Shown one piece after another: positions 33,994 through 43,609 of a stretch of DNA of 64,000 bases; positions within the stretch are counted from its first letter, which is position 1; each line of letters opens with the position of its first letter. The notes under the pieces are model-generated. The model searched no databases, had not been told where the DNA came from, and worked only from the letters and a program-made list of their open reading frames with translations. The DNA lies in NCBI RefSeq assembly GCF_023278365.1, contig NZ_CP075338.1:2418001-2482000 (forward strand), in the 5' to 3' direction. Origin of the DNA: Epilithonimonas zeae. GTDB lineage: Bacteria > Bacteroidota > Bacteroidia > Flavobacteriales > Weeksellaceae. Both the position numbers and the translations under genes were made by a program.

Positions 33994-34848
33994 TTAAACT
34001 ATCAACATATTATTGTAATTATTATCTAATTCTGTTTTCAGCTGTTCTATAAAACTGGAAGGCGTGAGCCCTGTTTCTTTTTTGAAAACTACTACGAAAA
34101 CCTGTGGCGAGGTATAACCACACTCATCTGCCAAATAGCTAATCTTGTATTCTCTGTATTTAGGTTCGTCATATAGCTTTTGGATAATATAATTCATCCT
34201 TAACTTATTAATATAACCAGTAAATGTTTGATTTCTATGCGTATGGATAATCTTGGATAAGTATTTTGGATTGGTTCCTTTTTGACTCGCTAAAGCAGTA
34301 AGCGTAAGCTCCTTTTTCAAAAATCTTTCCGAAGCTTCAAAAGCAGCCAGCTTTTTCAAAAGTTTTTTCTCCGTATCTTCGGATATATTGATTCGATCTT
34401 TTATATTATTATTTCTATCTGTATAATTACTCCTTAATGTAACATCCGTATTTTTTTTAACATAGGATGGAGTTGGCTTATCCTTCAATGCTTCAAGTGC
34501 TAAATGGTAATTATCTTTAATCTTTTTATCTCTTTCACGAAAAAACAGCCACATCAATACAAATACCAAAACGGTAAGTGATGAGAACAAACCTATTATT
34601 TTGATTAAGCTTTTGTTGTGCTCATCTTTCAGTATTTTCGTGTATTTTTTAATCTGGTCTTTTGTAGAAATCTTTTTCTTTGGATCGGAAGACTCTAAAG
34701 TTTTTGAATACAAAGATGGATTAATTGAATTTCCAACCCAATTATATCTACCGAGAATTTGTGTTCCGCTAAAATGAATTGACTGAGATTTTACAGAGCC
34801 AAACACTGCAAAAACACACAACAGGATTAACATTTTACCCAAGTCCAT
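33994..34848 (-). CDS. Membrane-anchored AraC-type regulator
   Basis: 284 residues from ATG 34848 (MDLGKMLILLCVFAVFG), which starts a clean signal sequence; the longer start at 34914 adds 22 unrelated residues. A short periplasmic part is followed by a TM helix (about 95-115, LIKIIGLFSSLTVLVFVLMW), a linker and a C-terminal AraC HTH_18 domain (KISYLADECGYTSPQVFVVVFKKETGLTPSSFI). This is a one-component membrane transcription factor. It is a paralog of the divergent gene at 35211: both contain PxYREYKISYLA and VFKKETG. It probably governs the surface-protein region. Confidence 0.85.
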   Translation of the reverse strand: MDLGKMLILLCVFAVFGSVKSQSIHFSGTQILGRYNWVGNSINPSLYSKTLESSDPKKKISTKDQIKKYTKILKDEHNKSLIKIIGLFSSLTVLVFVLMWLFFRERDKKIKDNYHLALEALKDKPTPSYVKKNTDVTLRSNYTDRNNNIKDRINISEDTEKKLLKKLAAFEASERFLKKELTLTALASQKGTNPKYLSKIIHTHRNQTFTGYINKLRMNYIIQKLYDEPKYREYKISYLADECGYTSPQVFVVVFKKETGLTPSSFIEQLKTELDNNYNNMLIV

Positions 34849-35210
34849 ACTATTATTGTGTTTTTTGTTTTTAGAGAAATTAATAACATCAAACAAGCAA
34901 CATTCCTCCATCAACAGTAATTATACTTAAATTTTTGATAATATTAATTCATTATTATTAGCATTTCTAAAATTACAAAAAAAATATAATAATGTCTGTT
35001 AATTTCTAAAAACATTTTTTCGGGTATAAAAAACATTTAAAAATCATCTTAAAACACTAACAATCAATATTGTTTATTTGTAAATAAAAATGTTAAAATC
35101 CCGAATCTTTTCCCGAAATCAAACAACATTAATTCTGTCATTCTTCTACAAAAGAGTTGCATTGTTTGTTTCCTGTGACTAATATTGGGGTATACTATTA
35201 ATCTGATAAC
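34849..35210. other. Divergent AraC intergenic region
   Basis: 362 bp, A/T rich, between the two divergent AraC-type genes. It holds a perfect palindrome TTTATTT-GT-AAATAAA (35073-35088) and CCCGAA/TTCCCG repeats (35101-35117); it should contain both promoters. No gene is apparent. Confidence 0.5.
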
Positions 35211-36281
35211 ATGGAACAAGTGATAAATAAAAATGGTATGCAAAACCAATTTTTTTCTCAAAAAAAAAGATTGTTTTATTTTGCAATGTTCCTTTTGAAC
35301 TTCGGAAGTATAAATGCTGCCTCTATTTTCAATAATACCGGATTTTTGGAAAAAGAGCTTAAGCAAAATGAAACAAAATTTGACAAAAATGATGTCAAAG
35401 TAAAGATTAACAAAGACACTTTATTGATTTTTACTAAAGACATGGTCATCGTAAGCCAGATTGATCCAGAAAAATCAAAATTACTTCAATCTGATAAGCA
35501 TTTGAATAATCAAATCAAAGGATTTGCGGACAGTATAGATCCAAAATCCAGATACAAGGTGGTTTATGCGGACATCAAAGACAATCTGAACGTTATCAAT
35601 GAACTTGGAAACAACATTTCTATTGCAGAAATCATTCACGATCATCAAGATCATTCCGCCGTTTATATTAACAAGAGTATATTATTCATCATTATTCTTC
35701 TACCATTTCTATTATTAGGCTATTACTATAAAAAGGGCAAAAACACATCAGAACAGAATTATGAAGACATTATGGAGAATCTCAAGACTTCTGCTCCTGA
35801 GATTTCTCCAGACCTTGAGACCGAGACATTGTACACTCCAGAATGTACAGAGCACAAGACAAAAACAATGTCCATTAATGACGACACGGTTAAACACATT
35901 CTTGCAAGACTGGCAAAATTTGAAAAATCGCAAAAGTACCTGCGACAGGATATGAGCTTATCTGGACTGGCAACCTATCTTGACACCAACAACAAATATC
36001 TTTCAGAAATCTTAAAGCAATACAAAGGAAAAAAATTCAGTGACTATATTAATGGATTGAGAATTGTTTACATCACAGAAGTACTTTATAAAAATCCTAT
36101 CTATCGGGAATACAAAATCAGTTATCTTGCGGAAAGCTGTGGCTTTGGCTCAAGAGAAGTATTTGCGGTTGTTTTCAAAAAAGAAACAGGCATATCGCCG
36201 TCTTATTTTATTAATAACTTAAAAAAGGATATAAGAGAGGAGCAACCACCTACCAATCTGATTGCATTAAATCAACTATAA
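35211..36281 (+). CDS. Membrane-anchored AraC-type regulator (paralog)
   Basis: 356 residues. A hydrophobic N-terminus (about 20-42) suggests a signal or anchor. A periplasmic domain follows, then a TM helix (about 150-165, SILFIIILLPFLLLGYYYK), a Thr/Glu-rich linker and a C-terminal HTH_18 domain (KISYLAESCGFGSREVFAVVFKKETGISPSYFI). It is homologous to the neighbouring gene across the DNA-binding half and diverges in the sensor half, as expected if the two respond to different cues. It lies directly upstream of the adhesin operon and is the natural regulator candidate. Confidence 0.85.
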   Translation: MEQVINKNGMQNQFFSQKKRLFYFAMFLLNFGSINAASIFNNTGFLEKELKQNETKFDKNDVKVKINKDTLLIFTKDMVIVSQIDPEKSKLLQSDKHLNNQIKGFADSIDPKSRYKVVYADIKDNLNVINELGNNISIAEIIHDHQDHSAVYINKSILFIIILLPFLLLGYYYKKGKNTSEQNYEDIMENLKTSAPEISPDLETETLYTPECTEHKTKTMSINDDTVKHILARLAKFEKSQKYLRQDMSLSGLATYLDTNNKYLSEILKQYKGKKFSDYINGLRIVYITEVLYKNPIYREYKISYLAESCGFGSREVFAVVFKKETGISPSYFINNLKKDIREEQPPTNLIALNQL

Positions 36282-36282
36282 T

Positions 36283-36319
36283 AAAATAAATGGCCTTAAT
36301 GAGGTCATTTTATTTTTTT
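36283..36319 (+). terminator. Intrinsic terminator after the AraC gene
   Basis: AAATGGCC (36288-36295) pairs with GGTCATTT (36303-36310), with A-rich 5' and T-rich 3' flanks (TATTTTTTTTT). Confidence 0.75.
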
Positions 36320-36408
36320 TTGTAAAGTATATAAAAAAAATATTAACTTGCACCACTGAAAGTTACAATTGTAATTTTAAAAATAAACACAACAAAAAAC
36401 AAACACAA

Positions 36409-36489
36409 ATGATAAACAATTTCAGATCTAAGGCTATTCTGCAGTTAGAATTTCATGAAAACAATACAGCACTTATTATTACAGGTTAA
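36409..36489 (+). CDS. Possible leader peptide 1 of the adhesin operon
   Basis: 26 codons, start ATG 36409, stop TAA 36487-36489, no similarity known. It is preceded by an A/C-rich, SD-less leader like that of many genes in this genome, and its first residues (MIN) are the same as in the ORF at 36591. It may be a true small protein, a regulatory leader peptide or a remnant. Confidence 0.25.
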   Translation: MINNFRSKAILQLEFHENNTALIITG

Positions 36490-36590
36490 TAAATCTGTAT
36501 TTCTTTGTGCGCTTTTGTTTTTGACAGACTCCCTCAATGAATCAATTGAGAATATTAGCAATTAATAAAACACAACAAAAAAACACGCAA

Positions 36591-36641
36591 ATGATTAATC
36601 ACTATTTTTTCTTCGAAAATTTATTCAAGCGCTTTATCTAA
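36591..36641 (+). CDS. Possible leader peptide 2 of the adhesin operon
   Basis: 16 codons, ATG 36591 to TAA 36639-36641, aromatic-rich (HYFFFENLFKRF). It has the same preceding sequence type as leader ORF 1. It lies 146 bp upstream of the adhesin start. Supported only by the repeated leader. Confidence 0.2.
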   Translation: MINHYFFFENLFKRFI

Positions 36642-36787
36642 GACCGCTTAATTGTCTATATCTCTACTTCTACCTAAGTGAGATAAATCTTACGATTATT
36701 TTTTGGGATGTTATATCCCTTATTGCAAAACCTAAAATTATTTTACATTAAGTATAATAATTTCAGTTGGTAATATCTAAACAATAA

Positions 36788-39700
36788 ATGATGACAAACA
36801 ATAACACTATGATGATAAAACATTTAAAAAGTACAAATAAAGGGTTGGAAAATCTCTTTTTTTTGGCGCTTGACTTATTCCGATGGTTTCATCGAAAAGA
36901 TCGTGACATCCCGAAATTGAAATTGCTATTATTCTCGGCACTAGTCTTTGCGGGCATGCCCCTTTTTAAGACACAATGTAATACCGTGTGTAACAGCAAT
37001 TATGGACTCAACTCCAATAATGATGCAGCTAGTATTGAGTACGATAATATAATTTCTGGCAATAATAATACAATCATTAAGGAATCTGATGGTACATTCA
37101 AAGTATTTGGTTATGGTATGGCCAGCAATGGTAGTGGTAATGTCCTCAGCCCTTTAGTCATTAACAGTACCAACTTTCCGGGTCTGCAAGGTACAGTCTT
37201 AAAAGCTGCTATTGGAGATAGCCAGGCCGTTGTACTAACTACACAGGGCTTATATGCTTGGGGACATACAGGCTCTTCCATGCTATCTAGTACTGTAAAA
37301 TCAACTGCCGCTATGGGACCAGTGACCATTGCAGGAAGTAATACCTATGGTCTGCCACAAGGGGTGGAGCCAGGAAACGTTAAAAGTTTATTTGGTACTT
37401 CCAATACATTGGCATTGCTAACTTGTAGCGGGGAAGCATGGGTATTAACACAAACCGCCAGTGTAGCAGGTGTTGGTTTGTCGACCGCAAATCATATCTG
37501 GAACCGCGTAACTACTTCAGAGTCTGGCAATCCTACTTTGAACAACGTGGTAGCCCTAAGAGGTGGACCAAACAATCTTATTGCCTTGCTTGCTGATGGT
37601 ACACTATGGACTTGGGGAAGCTACACTTATTTGGGTGATGGTACAGCTTATGCGACCAGAAATAGAGCAACCAAAATGACTTTGCCTAACCCTGCAGGTA
37701 TTATCAAAATGATAGGAATGGCAAGTTTTATTGGTAGTTATTATGTATTATATACAGATGGTAATCTGTATGCTATGGGAGATAATGCAAACAGACAACT
37801 TGGGGATTGGACAACTACTACCCGAACAACCTGGATACAGCCTAAGTACACTTCCGCATCGGGTGCTGCGATGAGTAATATTCGTTGGATTTCCCCAACA
37901 GAACATTATGATTCTTATCAGGCAATCAATGTTCTTACAACAACCGGTCAGGTATATAATTGGGGAACGAATTATCAGAGTAAACTTCGAACAGGAGGTG
38001 GAAGCTCATCGACTGTAGGTATTGATCCTGGCAGTCCTACTACAGACCGGATACTTGCAGTAGAGTCAGGAGGGATGCAAACTATTGTTATCAAAGCCTG
38101 TACACAGAATTTTGGCTTTGCAGGAAATCAATATTATGGCAATGCAGGAGATGGTTCTAACACTGTGAATGCAACAAGAGTACCTTATTATTATACCACT
38201 GCCCCTGTTAATGTATGTGGAGCTAATGCCATTACAACAGCTGGAACACCTGTGTTTAATACAGGTTTACCAACCAATAGATGTCAAGGTGCTGGAACGG
38301 TAACCTACACAGCTACGTCTTCCGGAGGAAGTGTTTCTTATAGCCTTACACCTGCTGCTGCAGGAACGATCGATAGTGCCACGGGTGCTGTTACGTATAA
38401 TGCGTCATGGTCAGGGACTGCTGTTATAACAGCAACTGATAATGGCGGTTGCGGTACACCAGGAACAGCAACGTTTACAGTAACTGTAGCTCCTGCGCCT
38501 GCTACCCCGGTATTTAATAGCGCTTTATCAACTCAAAGATGTACAGGAGCAGACACGGTAACTTATACCGCTACATCTTCCAACGCAGACAGTATAACAT
38601 ACACTATTACAAATACCGGTACAGGAACGCAGCCAACCATCAACCCTGCAACGGGTGAGGTAACCTATGCCGCCAACTGGAGTGGAACGTCAACAGTTAC
38701 TGCCACCGCAAGCGGATGTAGCACAACAACATCTTCTACTTTCACAGTAAGCACAGCAGCAATCCAGGCAGTAGCAGATGCTGCTACGGGACCGTCTGCT
38801 ACACCATTAGCAATCAATGTTTTAACCAATGACCTTTGCAGCCCTGATCCTACTACATTAACCATTGCAACACAACCTGCAAACGGTAGTGTACAGATTG
38901 GTGCAGGAGGCATAGTGACCTATTTACCCAATGGTGATTTTTCAGGAACGGATACATTTGTCTATAGGGTATGTACTGGTCCTTCAGGCGCATGCAGCCA
39001 GGCTACGGTAACAGTTACTATTGAGGCCAACCTGACTGACGTATGTAGTACCGCCGGCTTACCTAAAACGTTTTATCTGCCTTTCCCGGAAAATGCGGAA
39101 CTGAAAAAAGCACTAATGAGTGCGGGAAGTGATGCAGTAAGTAATAATACTGCCAACGCCAGAAGGATTATTGGTATTAGAGCCAATTACTCTAATACGC
39201 TTATCTATTATGACCATTGGGAAGATGGTTATGAGCCTACAGCAGGAACGCGTACACAAACTACTACGGAAATCTGGGGAGACGGGAACACCTCCAACGG
39301 TGTTGCTCCCGGATATCCGACAGATATTTTTCCGGAAGGGGCTATCATTACATTAGATAATAACAATCCTTACAGAACAGGAGATGGCAGAACCCCTACC
39401 GAAACCACAATACAATATGATGGTAGAGATAAAATATATTCTACCAAGCTACTGACCCTCACCAAAGTTACAGGTAGTGATGCAACTTTCTCAGTACAAA
39501 ATACCAAAGGTAATGTGATCGATACCAACAAATTCGGGCGATTGTTCGTAGTTCCTTTTGGAGAGAATATTAGCTCTCTACTGAATCCTAATATTGCGAC
39601 TACAGTTTTCGACTATACTTCTCTATTTGTAAGAGCGTCGGAGAACGGTACTATAGTACAGCTGGATTATAATGGAGATGGCGTGGTAGATGTTACATCG

Positions 39701-42700
39701 CCAACACTTGCAGAAGGAATGGTATGGTTCTATGAAGGAACTGCTGGCCCACCCCCAGGTAATAAAACCAGAGATACAAACAAGTCAAATGATATAAAAT
39801 CCGGTGCTGTGATCACCAGTAACAAACCGGTGGGTGTAGATCTTGTTTTTGGAGGGATAGATAACTATGGAACCAGAAATATTCCATTGCTGCCAGGTAA
39901 CTTTTATGGAAGCACCTACTACTCTCCTGTTTACACAACCTTGGCTACTGCTCCTGTATACGCAGTATTCACAAACAGTTTGAATGAAGATATAACAGTG
40001 AATTGGAAAAATGGACTTGGAGGCAATGGCAGCATCATAATTCCAGCCAAGGGTTATACATCTTTGGAGATGAATCAAGCCACTGCTTATAAGTTTGAGA
40101 GCGCTAACGGGAAAAGCTATACAGCTGTCACAATCGTAGATGCTGATGCTAATGGTTTAGCTTATGACTGGGCATTTAATATGATTCCTGGAGAACAACT
40201 GACGAACTTTACAACGACAGCTTGGGCACCAGGCATGGCTTCTGCCGGAGCTGCTAATCCGGTATGGATCACTCCTACCAAGAGTACCACAGTATATGTT
40301 AAATATACTGGCAGTGTCATAAGTACAGCGCCAGGATCGACAAGTCCTTGCGGTTTGAAGTATGATGTGGCCTACACGCTCTCGGAGCTACAAGCACAAA
40401 AGGTTTTTACCAGCACAGGAAACGGAGGTATGTCCTTCTTTACTTGTGACGGGACACCAATCTCCGCTGTTTATGGCCAGGATTCATCTGTTGCTGCAGT
40501 AAGTGGAGCTACTACATTGGATGCAGGATTTACATTGGATCCTCAATGTGTAGATTTTGTAATATTTGCAAACGATGACCAGTCTCAAACCTATCCTAAC
40601 ATCCCAGTAACTATAGATATCCTGAACAATGATGTAGGAAGAGTATCTCCAACTACTGTTACTATAGTGTCTCAACCAACAAATGGAACAGTAGTAGTCA
40701 ACCCGGACGGAACGGTAACTTATACACCCAACCCTGGGTTCTCTGGTACCGATACTTTTAACTACCAGGTTTGTAATTCTGACAGATCATTATGCAGCAC
40801 CGCTGTTGTAACTGTAAACGTAGGCTGCCTTGATGCTGAGATGAAGCATATCCTGACAGGTAAAATATTTGACGATACCAACAAGAATGGTGCTAATGAC
40901 AATGGAGAAGGCGGAATTGCCCATACTGTTAATCTGTATCTTGATGCTAATGGTAACGGTGTATTAGACAGTTCTGAGAACACTCCCGTAGAATCTGTAA
41001 CTACCACTAATACCGGCGCATACGTTTTTGATCGTGCTACTCCTGTACCAACTACCCAGGCTTCCCATGATTTTGCTACAGCCAGCTACAGTGCAGGAAC
41101 AGGATGGTCTACCAACTGGATAGAAGAAGGTGAAGCAACAGCTGCAACTACTGGGAACATTCAGATAGTGTCAGGTGAGCTTCGTATTACAGGTAATACT
41201 GCCGTAGCAGTCAGAAGATCTGTTAGTGCACCAACTACTAATGCCTTGTTGTCATTTGATTACAGAACTGCCAACCTGGATGGTCTTCCATATAAAACAC
41301 TTTTAGTAGAGGTAGCTCCTAGCGCAACAGGGTCTTGGACAACTCTTGGATACTTATATAGTACTACAGGATATACAAACGGAAAAAAGGTTTATAATAT
41401 CCCGGCTTCGGTTGTGACTGCAGGTACGACCATTCGTTTCAGAACAACAGGAGCTGGCAATCACTTCTTTTATATCGATAATGTAGCAATACAGTCTATA
41501 CCAACCGTTAATTATATTGTGCAGCTTGCAGAACCTCTGCCTACTAACAGTTACCAGACTTTGCCTGTATCTCCACAGAAAGGTTATGCAGTAGCATTTA
41601 GCGGTTATAAAACCAGCTGTTCAAATAACTTTGGGCTTGCGATTTGTTCTGCAGCAGGCACAATGCCAGCTGTTAACTCTTCTGTAATGGCAAACTGTTC
41701 TTCTGGGACTGTTAACCTTAATACACAAGCACATACAGGTACAGTACCTTCAGGCAGTACATTATTATGGTTTACAGATGCTGCACATACTACAGCTGTA
41801 GCAGATCCTACATCGGTAGGACCAGGTACATATTACGCTTTCTATTATAGCTCGGGTGGCAATTGCTATTCTGCGCCATCTCAACCTGTGAATGTAACGA
41901 TCAACACAACAACCATAATTGCACAGCCAGATAGCACGCCGCAAAACATTTGTGTCAATGGTACGGCTACACAATTAAGCGTTACAGCTAATAATGCAAT
42001 AAGTTATCAATGGTATTACAGTGACGCCGCAACTGGCGGATCTGTAACAACAGTTACCGGTGCTACATCATTCACTTACACACCGCCTACTGTTGCAGCT
42101 TTTGCTACAAGATATTATTTCGTAATCGTAACGGGAACTTGTGGTTCTGTAACCTCATCGCCGCGTACGCCGGTTACAGTTAATGCCTATCCTACTTCTG
42201 TATCGATAAGCCCGACAACGCAGACTGTAACCCTTAATAGTACTCCTACTAATCTTACAGCTACAGCAACAGGTGCTACTACTTACCAATGGTATAGCAA
42301 TACAAACAATAGTAATACCGGAGGGACTCTGATAATTGGAGCTACATCCTCTACTTACACACCACCAACTAATGCTTTAGGCACTTTATACTACTATGTT
42401 GTGGCAAGCAGCGGTTCAGGATGTGGTACAACATCAGCAACTGTTCAAGTTAATGTAACAGCAGCTTGTACAGTAGGTAGCATAGCTCCTGCAGTAAGTT
42501 CGCCTCTGTTCACATCTTGTCCAAGTGGAGTAGCCAATCTAAACAATGCGCATACAGGAACTATACCTGCCAACGCAAGCCTGGTATGGTTCAGAGATAC
42601 AGCCCATACAGATCCAGTATCCAATCCTACCGCTGTAGGTGCCGGAGTCTATTATGCGTTCTATTACAGTAGTGCGGGGAATTGCTATTCTCCAGCTTCT

Positions 42701-43555
42701 AGCCAGGTTAATGTAATTGCCGCTGTATGTTCTACGTGTACAGCGCCAGCAGATCCTCAACAGAGGGATCTTAATCAATGGCTTCAAGTTAATCCAGCAC
42801 CATCAGGTTCTGTGATCCAATGGCATACTTCTGCAACCCCATCTTCAACAAGTTTGTTGAGCAGTACTAACATATCTGTAAGCTCTACCCCTACAGAGTA
42901 TTGGGTGTACTATTATAACACCTCTACCAACTGCTACAGCCCTGGAAGCAAATTAATCACGGTGACTAATATTTGTTGTAATATCCCTACGGTTAATCTT
43001 AATACAACACAATATGCTGCACCACCAGATGGTTCTACATTGGTATGGTACAGCACAAGAAACCATTTGAATGGAACTCTTGTCAATAATTCTGCAGCGG
43101 TAGGTGAAGGCGTTTATTGGCCTTACTTCTTTAATGCTTCTACCAATACATACACTATGGCGGGTGCACCTGTATTAGTTGCGATTGACGATCTGTGTGC
43201 TTGTTACAAGCCGGGAGCAACAACCGGAGGCACTGTGCTAGACACCAAAGTAGGTATCTCAGCTTTGGGAAGAGCTGGCGCAACAGATGCTGATAACTGG
43301 CCAATGACCCGTAAAGGCGGACACATTGCATTGGAATCTAAAACCAAAGCTTTTGTACCAAACCGTGTAGCATTCTCGGATGCGGATAATGATCCTTTTA
43401 CACCGGACGTTCCAGTGGGTATAGCTCCAGCTAACTTTGTAGAAGGGATGATGGTGTATGACACCACCAACAAATGTATGAAACTATATACTACTATGGA
43501 TAATGGTTTGAGCTACGCATGGTATTGTATCTCTACCCCAACTTGTCCGGATTAA
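36788..43555 (+). CDS. Giant multidomain surface adhesin (2255 residues)
   Basis: Secreted, modular, cell-surface type protein. Approximate order: extended signal region (1-62, see findings); RCC1-like propeller repeats (about 100-435: GLYAWGHTG, TLWTWGSY, NLYAMGDNANRQLGD); Ig-like repeats (480-655); cadherin-like Big_9 domain (668-745, SGTDTFVYRVC); a large IgGFc-binding-like domain (755-1170, with YYDHWEDGYEP); a second Big_9 (1262-1345); an SdrD-B-like domain (1357-1415, GKIFDDTNKNGANDNGEGG); a jelly-roll-like segment; PKD/Ig-type repeats (1618-2120); and a conserved C-terminal module (2137-2255). There is no type IX CTD (no TIGR04183/04131-like end). Ligands unknown. It is the first gene of the cassette with the 805- and 172-residue genes. 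Confidence 0.85.
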   Translation: MMTNNNTMMIKHLKSTNKGLENLFFLALDLFRWFHRKDRDIPKLKLLLFSALVFAGMPLFKTQCNTVCNSNYGLNSNNDAASIEYDNIISGNNNTIIKESDGTFKVFGYGMASNGSGNVLSPLVINSTNFPGLQGTVLKAAIGDSQAVVLTTQGLYAWGHTGSSMLSSTVKSTAAMGPVTIAGSNTYGLPQGVEPGNVKSLFGTSNTLALLTCSGEAWVLTQTASVAGVGLSTANHIWNRVTTSESGNPTLNNVVALRGGPNNLIALLADGTLWTWGSYTYLGDGTAYATRNRATKMTLPNPAGIIKMIGMASFIGSYYVLYTDGNLYAMGDNANRQLGDWTTTTRTTWIQPKYTSASGAAMSNIRWISPTEHYDSYQAINVLTTTGQVYNWGTNYQSKLRTGGGSSSTVGIDPGSPTTDRILAVESGGMQTIVIKACTQNFGFAGNQYYGNAGDGSNTVNATRVPYYYTTAPVNVCGANAITTAGTPVFNTGLPTNRCQGAGTVTYTATSSGGSVSYSLTPAAAGTIDSATGAVTYNASWSGTAVITATDNGGCGTPGTATFTVTVAPAPATPVFNSALSTQRCTGADTVTYTATSSNADSITYTITNTGTGTQPTINPATGEVTYAANWSGTSTVTATASGCSTTTSSTFTVSTAAIQAVADAATGPSATPLAINVLTNDLCSPDPTTLTIATQPANGSVQIGAGGIVTYLPNGDFSGTDTFVYRVCTGPSGACSQATVTVTIEANLTDVCSTAGLPKTFYLPFPENAELKKALMSAGSDAVSNNTANARRIIGIRANYSNTLIYYDHWEDGYEPTAGTRTQTTTEIWGDGNTSNGVAPGYPTDIFPEGAIITLDNNNPYRTGDGRTPTETTIQYDGRDKIYSTKLLTLTKVTGSDATFSVQNTKGNVIDTNKFGRLFVVPFGENISSLLNPNIATTVFDYTSLFVRASENGTIVQLDYNGDGVVDVTSPTLAEGMVWFYEGTAGPPPGNKTRDTNKSNDIKSGAVITSNKPVGVDLVFGGIDNYGTRNIPLLPGNFYGSTYYSPVYTTLATAPVYAVFTNSLNEDITVNWKNGLGGNGSIIIPAKGYTSLEMNQATAYKFESANGKSYTAVTIVDADANGLAYDWAFNMIPGEQLTNFTTTAWAPGMASAGAANPVWITPTKSTTVYVKYTGSVISTAPGSTSPCGLKYDVAYTLSELQAQKVFTSTGNGGMSFFTCDGTPISAVYGQDSSVAAVSGATTLDAGFTLDPQCVDFVIFANDDQSQTYPNIPVTIDILNNDVGRVSPTTVTIVSQPTNGTVVVNPDGTVTYTPNPGFSGTDTFNYQVCNSDRSLCSTAVVTVNVGCLDAEMKHILTGKIFDDTNKNGANDNGEGGIAHTVNLYLDANGNGVLDSSENTPVESVTTTNTGAYVFDRATPVPTTQASHDFATASYSAGTGWSTNWIEEGEATAATTGNIQIVSGELRITGNTAVAVRRSVSAPTTNALLSFDYRTANLDGLPYKTLLVEVAPSATGSWTTLGYLYSTTGYTNGKKVYNIPASVVTAGTTIRFRTTGAGNHFFYIDNVAIQSIPTVNYIVQLAEPLPTNSYQTLPVSPQKGYAVAFSGYKTSCSNNFGLAICSAAGTMPAVNSSVMANCSSGTVNLNTQAHTGTVPSGSTLLWFTDAAHTTAVADPTSVGPGTYYAFYYSSGGNCYSAPSQPVNVTINTTTIIAQPDSTPQNICVNGTATQLSVTANNAISYQWYYSDAATGGSVTTVTGATSFTYTPPTVAAFATRYYFVIVTGTCGSVTSSPRTPVTVNAYPTSVSISPTTQTVTLNSTPTNLTATATGATTYQWYSNTNNSNTGGTLIIGATSSTYTPPTNALGTLYYYVVASSGSGCGTTSATVQVNVTAACTVGSIAPAVSSPLFTSCPSGVANLNNAHTGTIPANASLVWFRDTAHTDPVSNPTAVGAGVYYAFYYSSAGNCYSPASSQVNVIAAVCSTCTAPADPQQRDLNQWLQVNPAPSGSVIQWHTSATPSSTSLLSSTNISVSSTPTEYWVYYYNTSTNCYSPGSKLITVTNICCNIPTVNLNTTQYAAPPDGSTLVWYSTRNHLNGTLVNNSAAVGEGVYWPYFFNASTNTYTMAGAPVLVAIDDLCACYKPGATTGGTVLDTKVGISALGRAGATDADNWPMTRKGGHIALESKTKAFVPNRVAFSDADNDPFTPDVPVGIAPANFVEGMMVYDTTNKCMKLYTTMDNGLSYAWYCISTPTCPD

Positions 43556-43609
43556 TAGAGATTCTAATTATAGAAATAACCGTTTATTTTATTATTAAAA
43601 CACAACACA

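Larger units (their letters stand above)
36282..36787 (+). other. Long leader of the adhesin operon with two short peptide ORFs
   Basis: 506 bp before the 2255-residue adhesin. After the AraC terminator it contains ORF MINNFRSKAILQ... (36409-36489, 26 codons) and ORF MINHYFFFENLFKRFI (36591-36641, 16 codons). Each is preceded by the same A/C-rich leader (AAACACAACAAAAAA...CACAAATGAT). A hairpin (CTCAAT/ATTGAG at 36533-36550) lies between them. This looks like a duplicated leader. Both the peptide ORFs and any regulatory role are tentative. Confidence 0.45.

Noticed and set aside
35064-35366. 100-codon minus-strand ORF in the AraC divergent spacer
   Set aside because: Overlaps the start of a well-supported AraC gene; shadow reading of A/T-rich sequence.
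38665-38913. Minus-strand ORFs inside the adhesin genes
   Set aside because: Shadows of Thr/Ala-rich repeat coding; no support from codon pattern or leaders.
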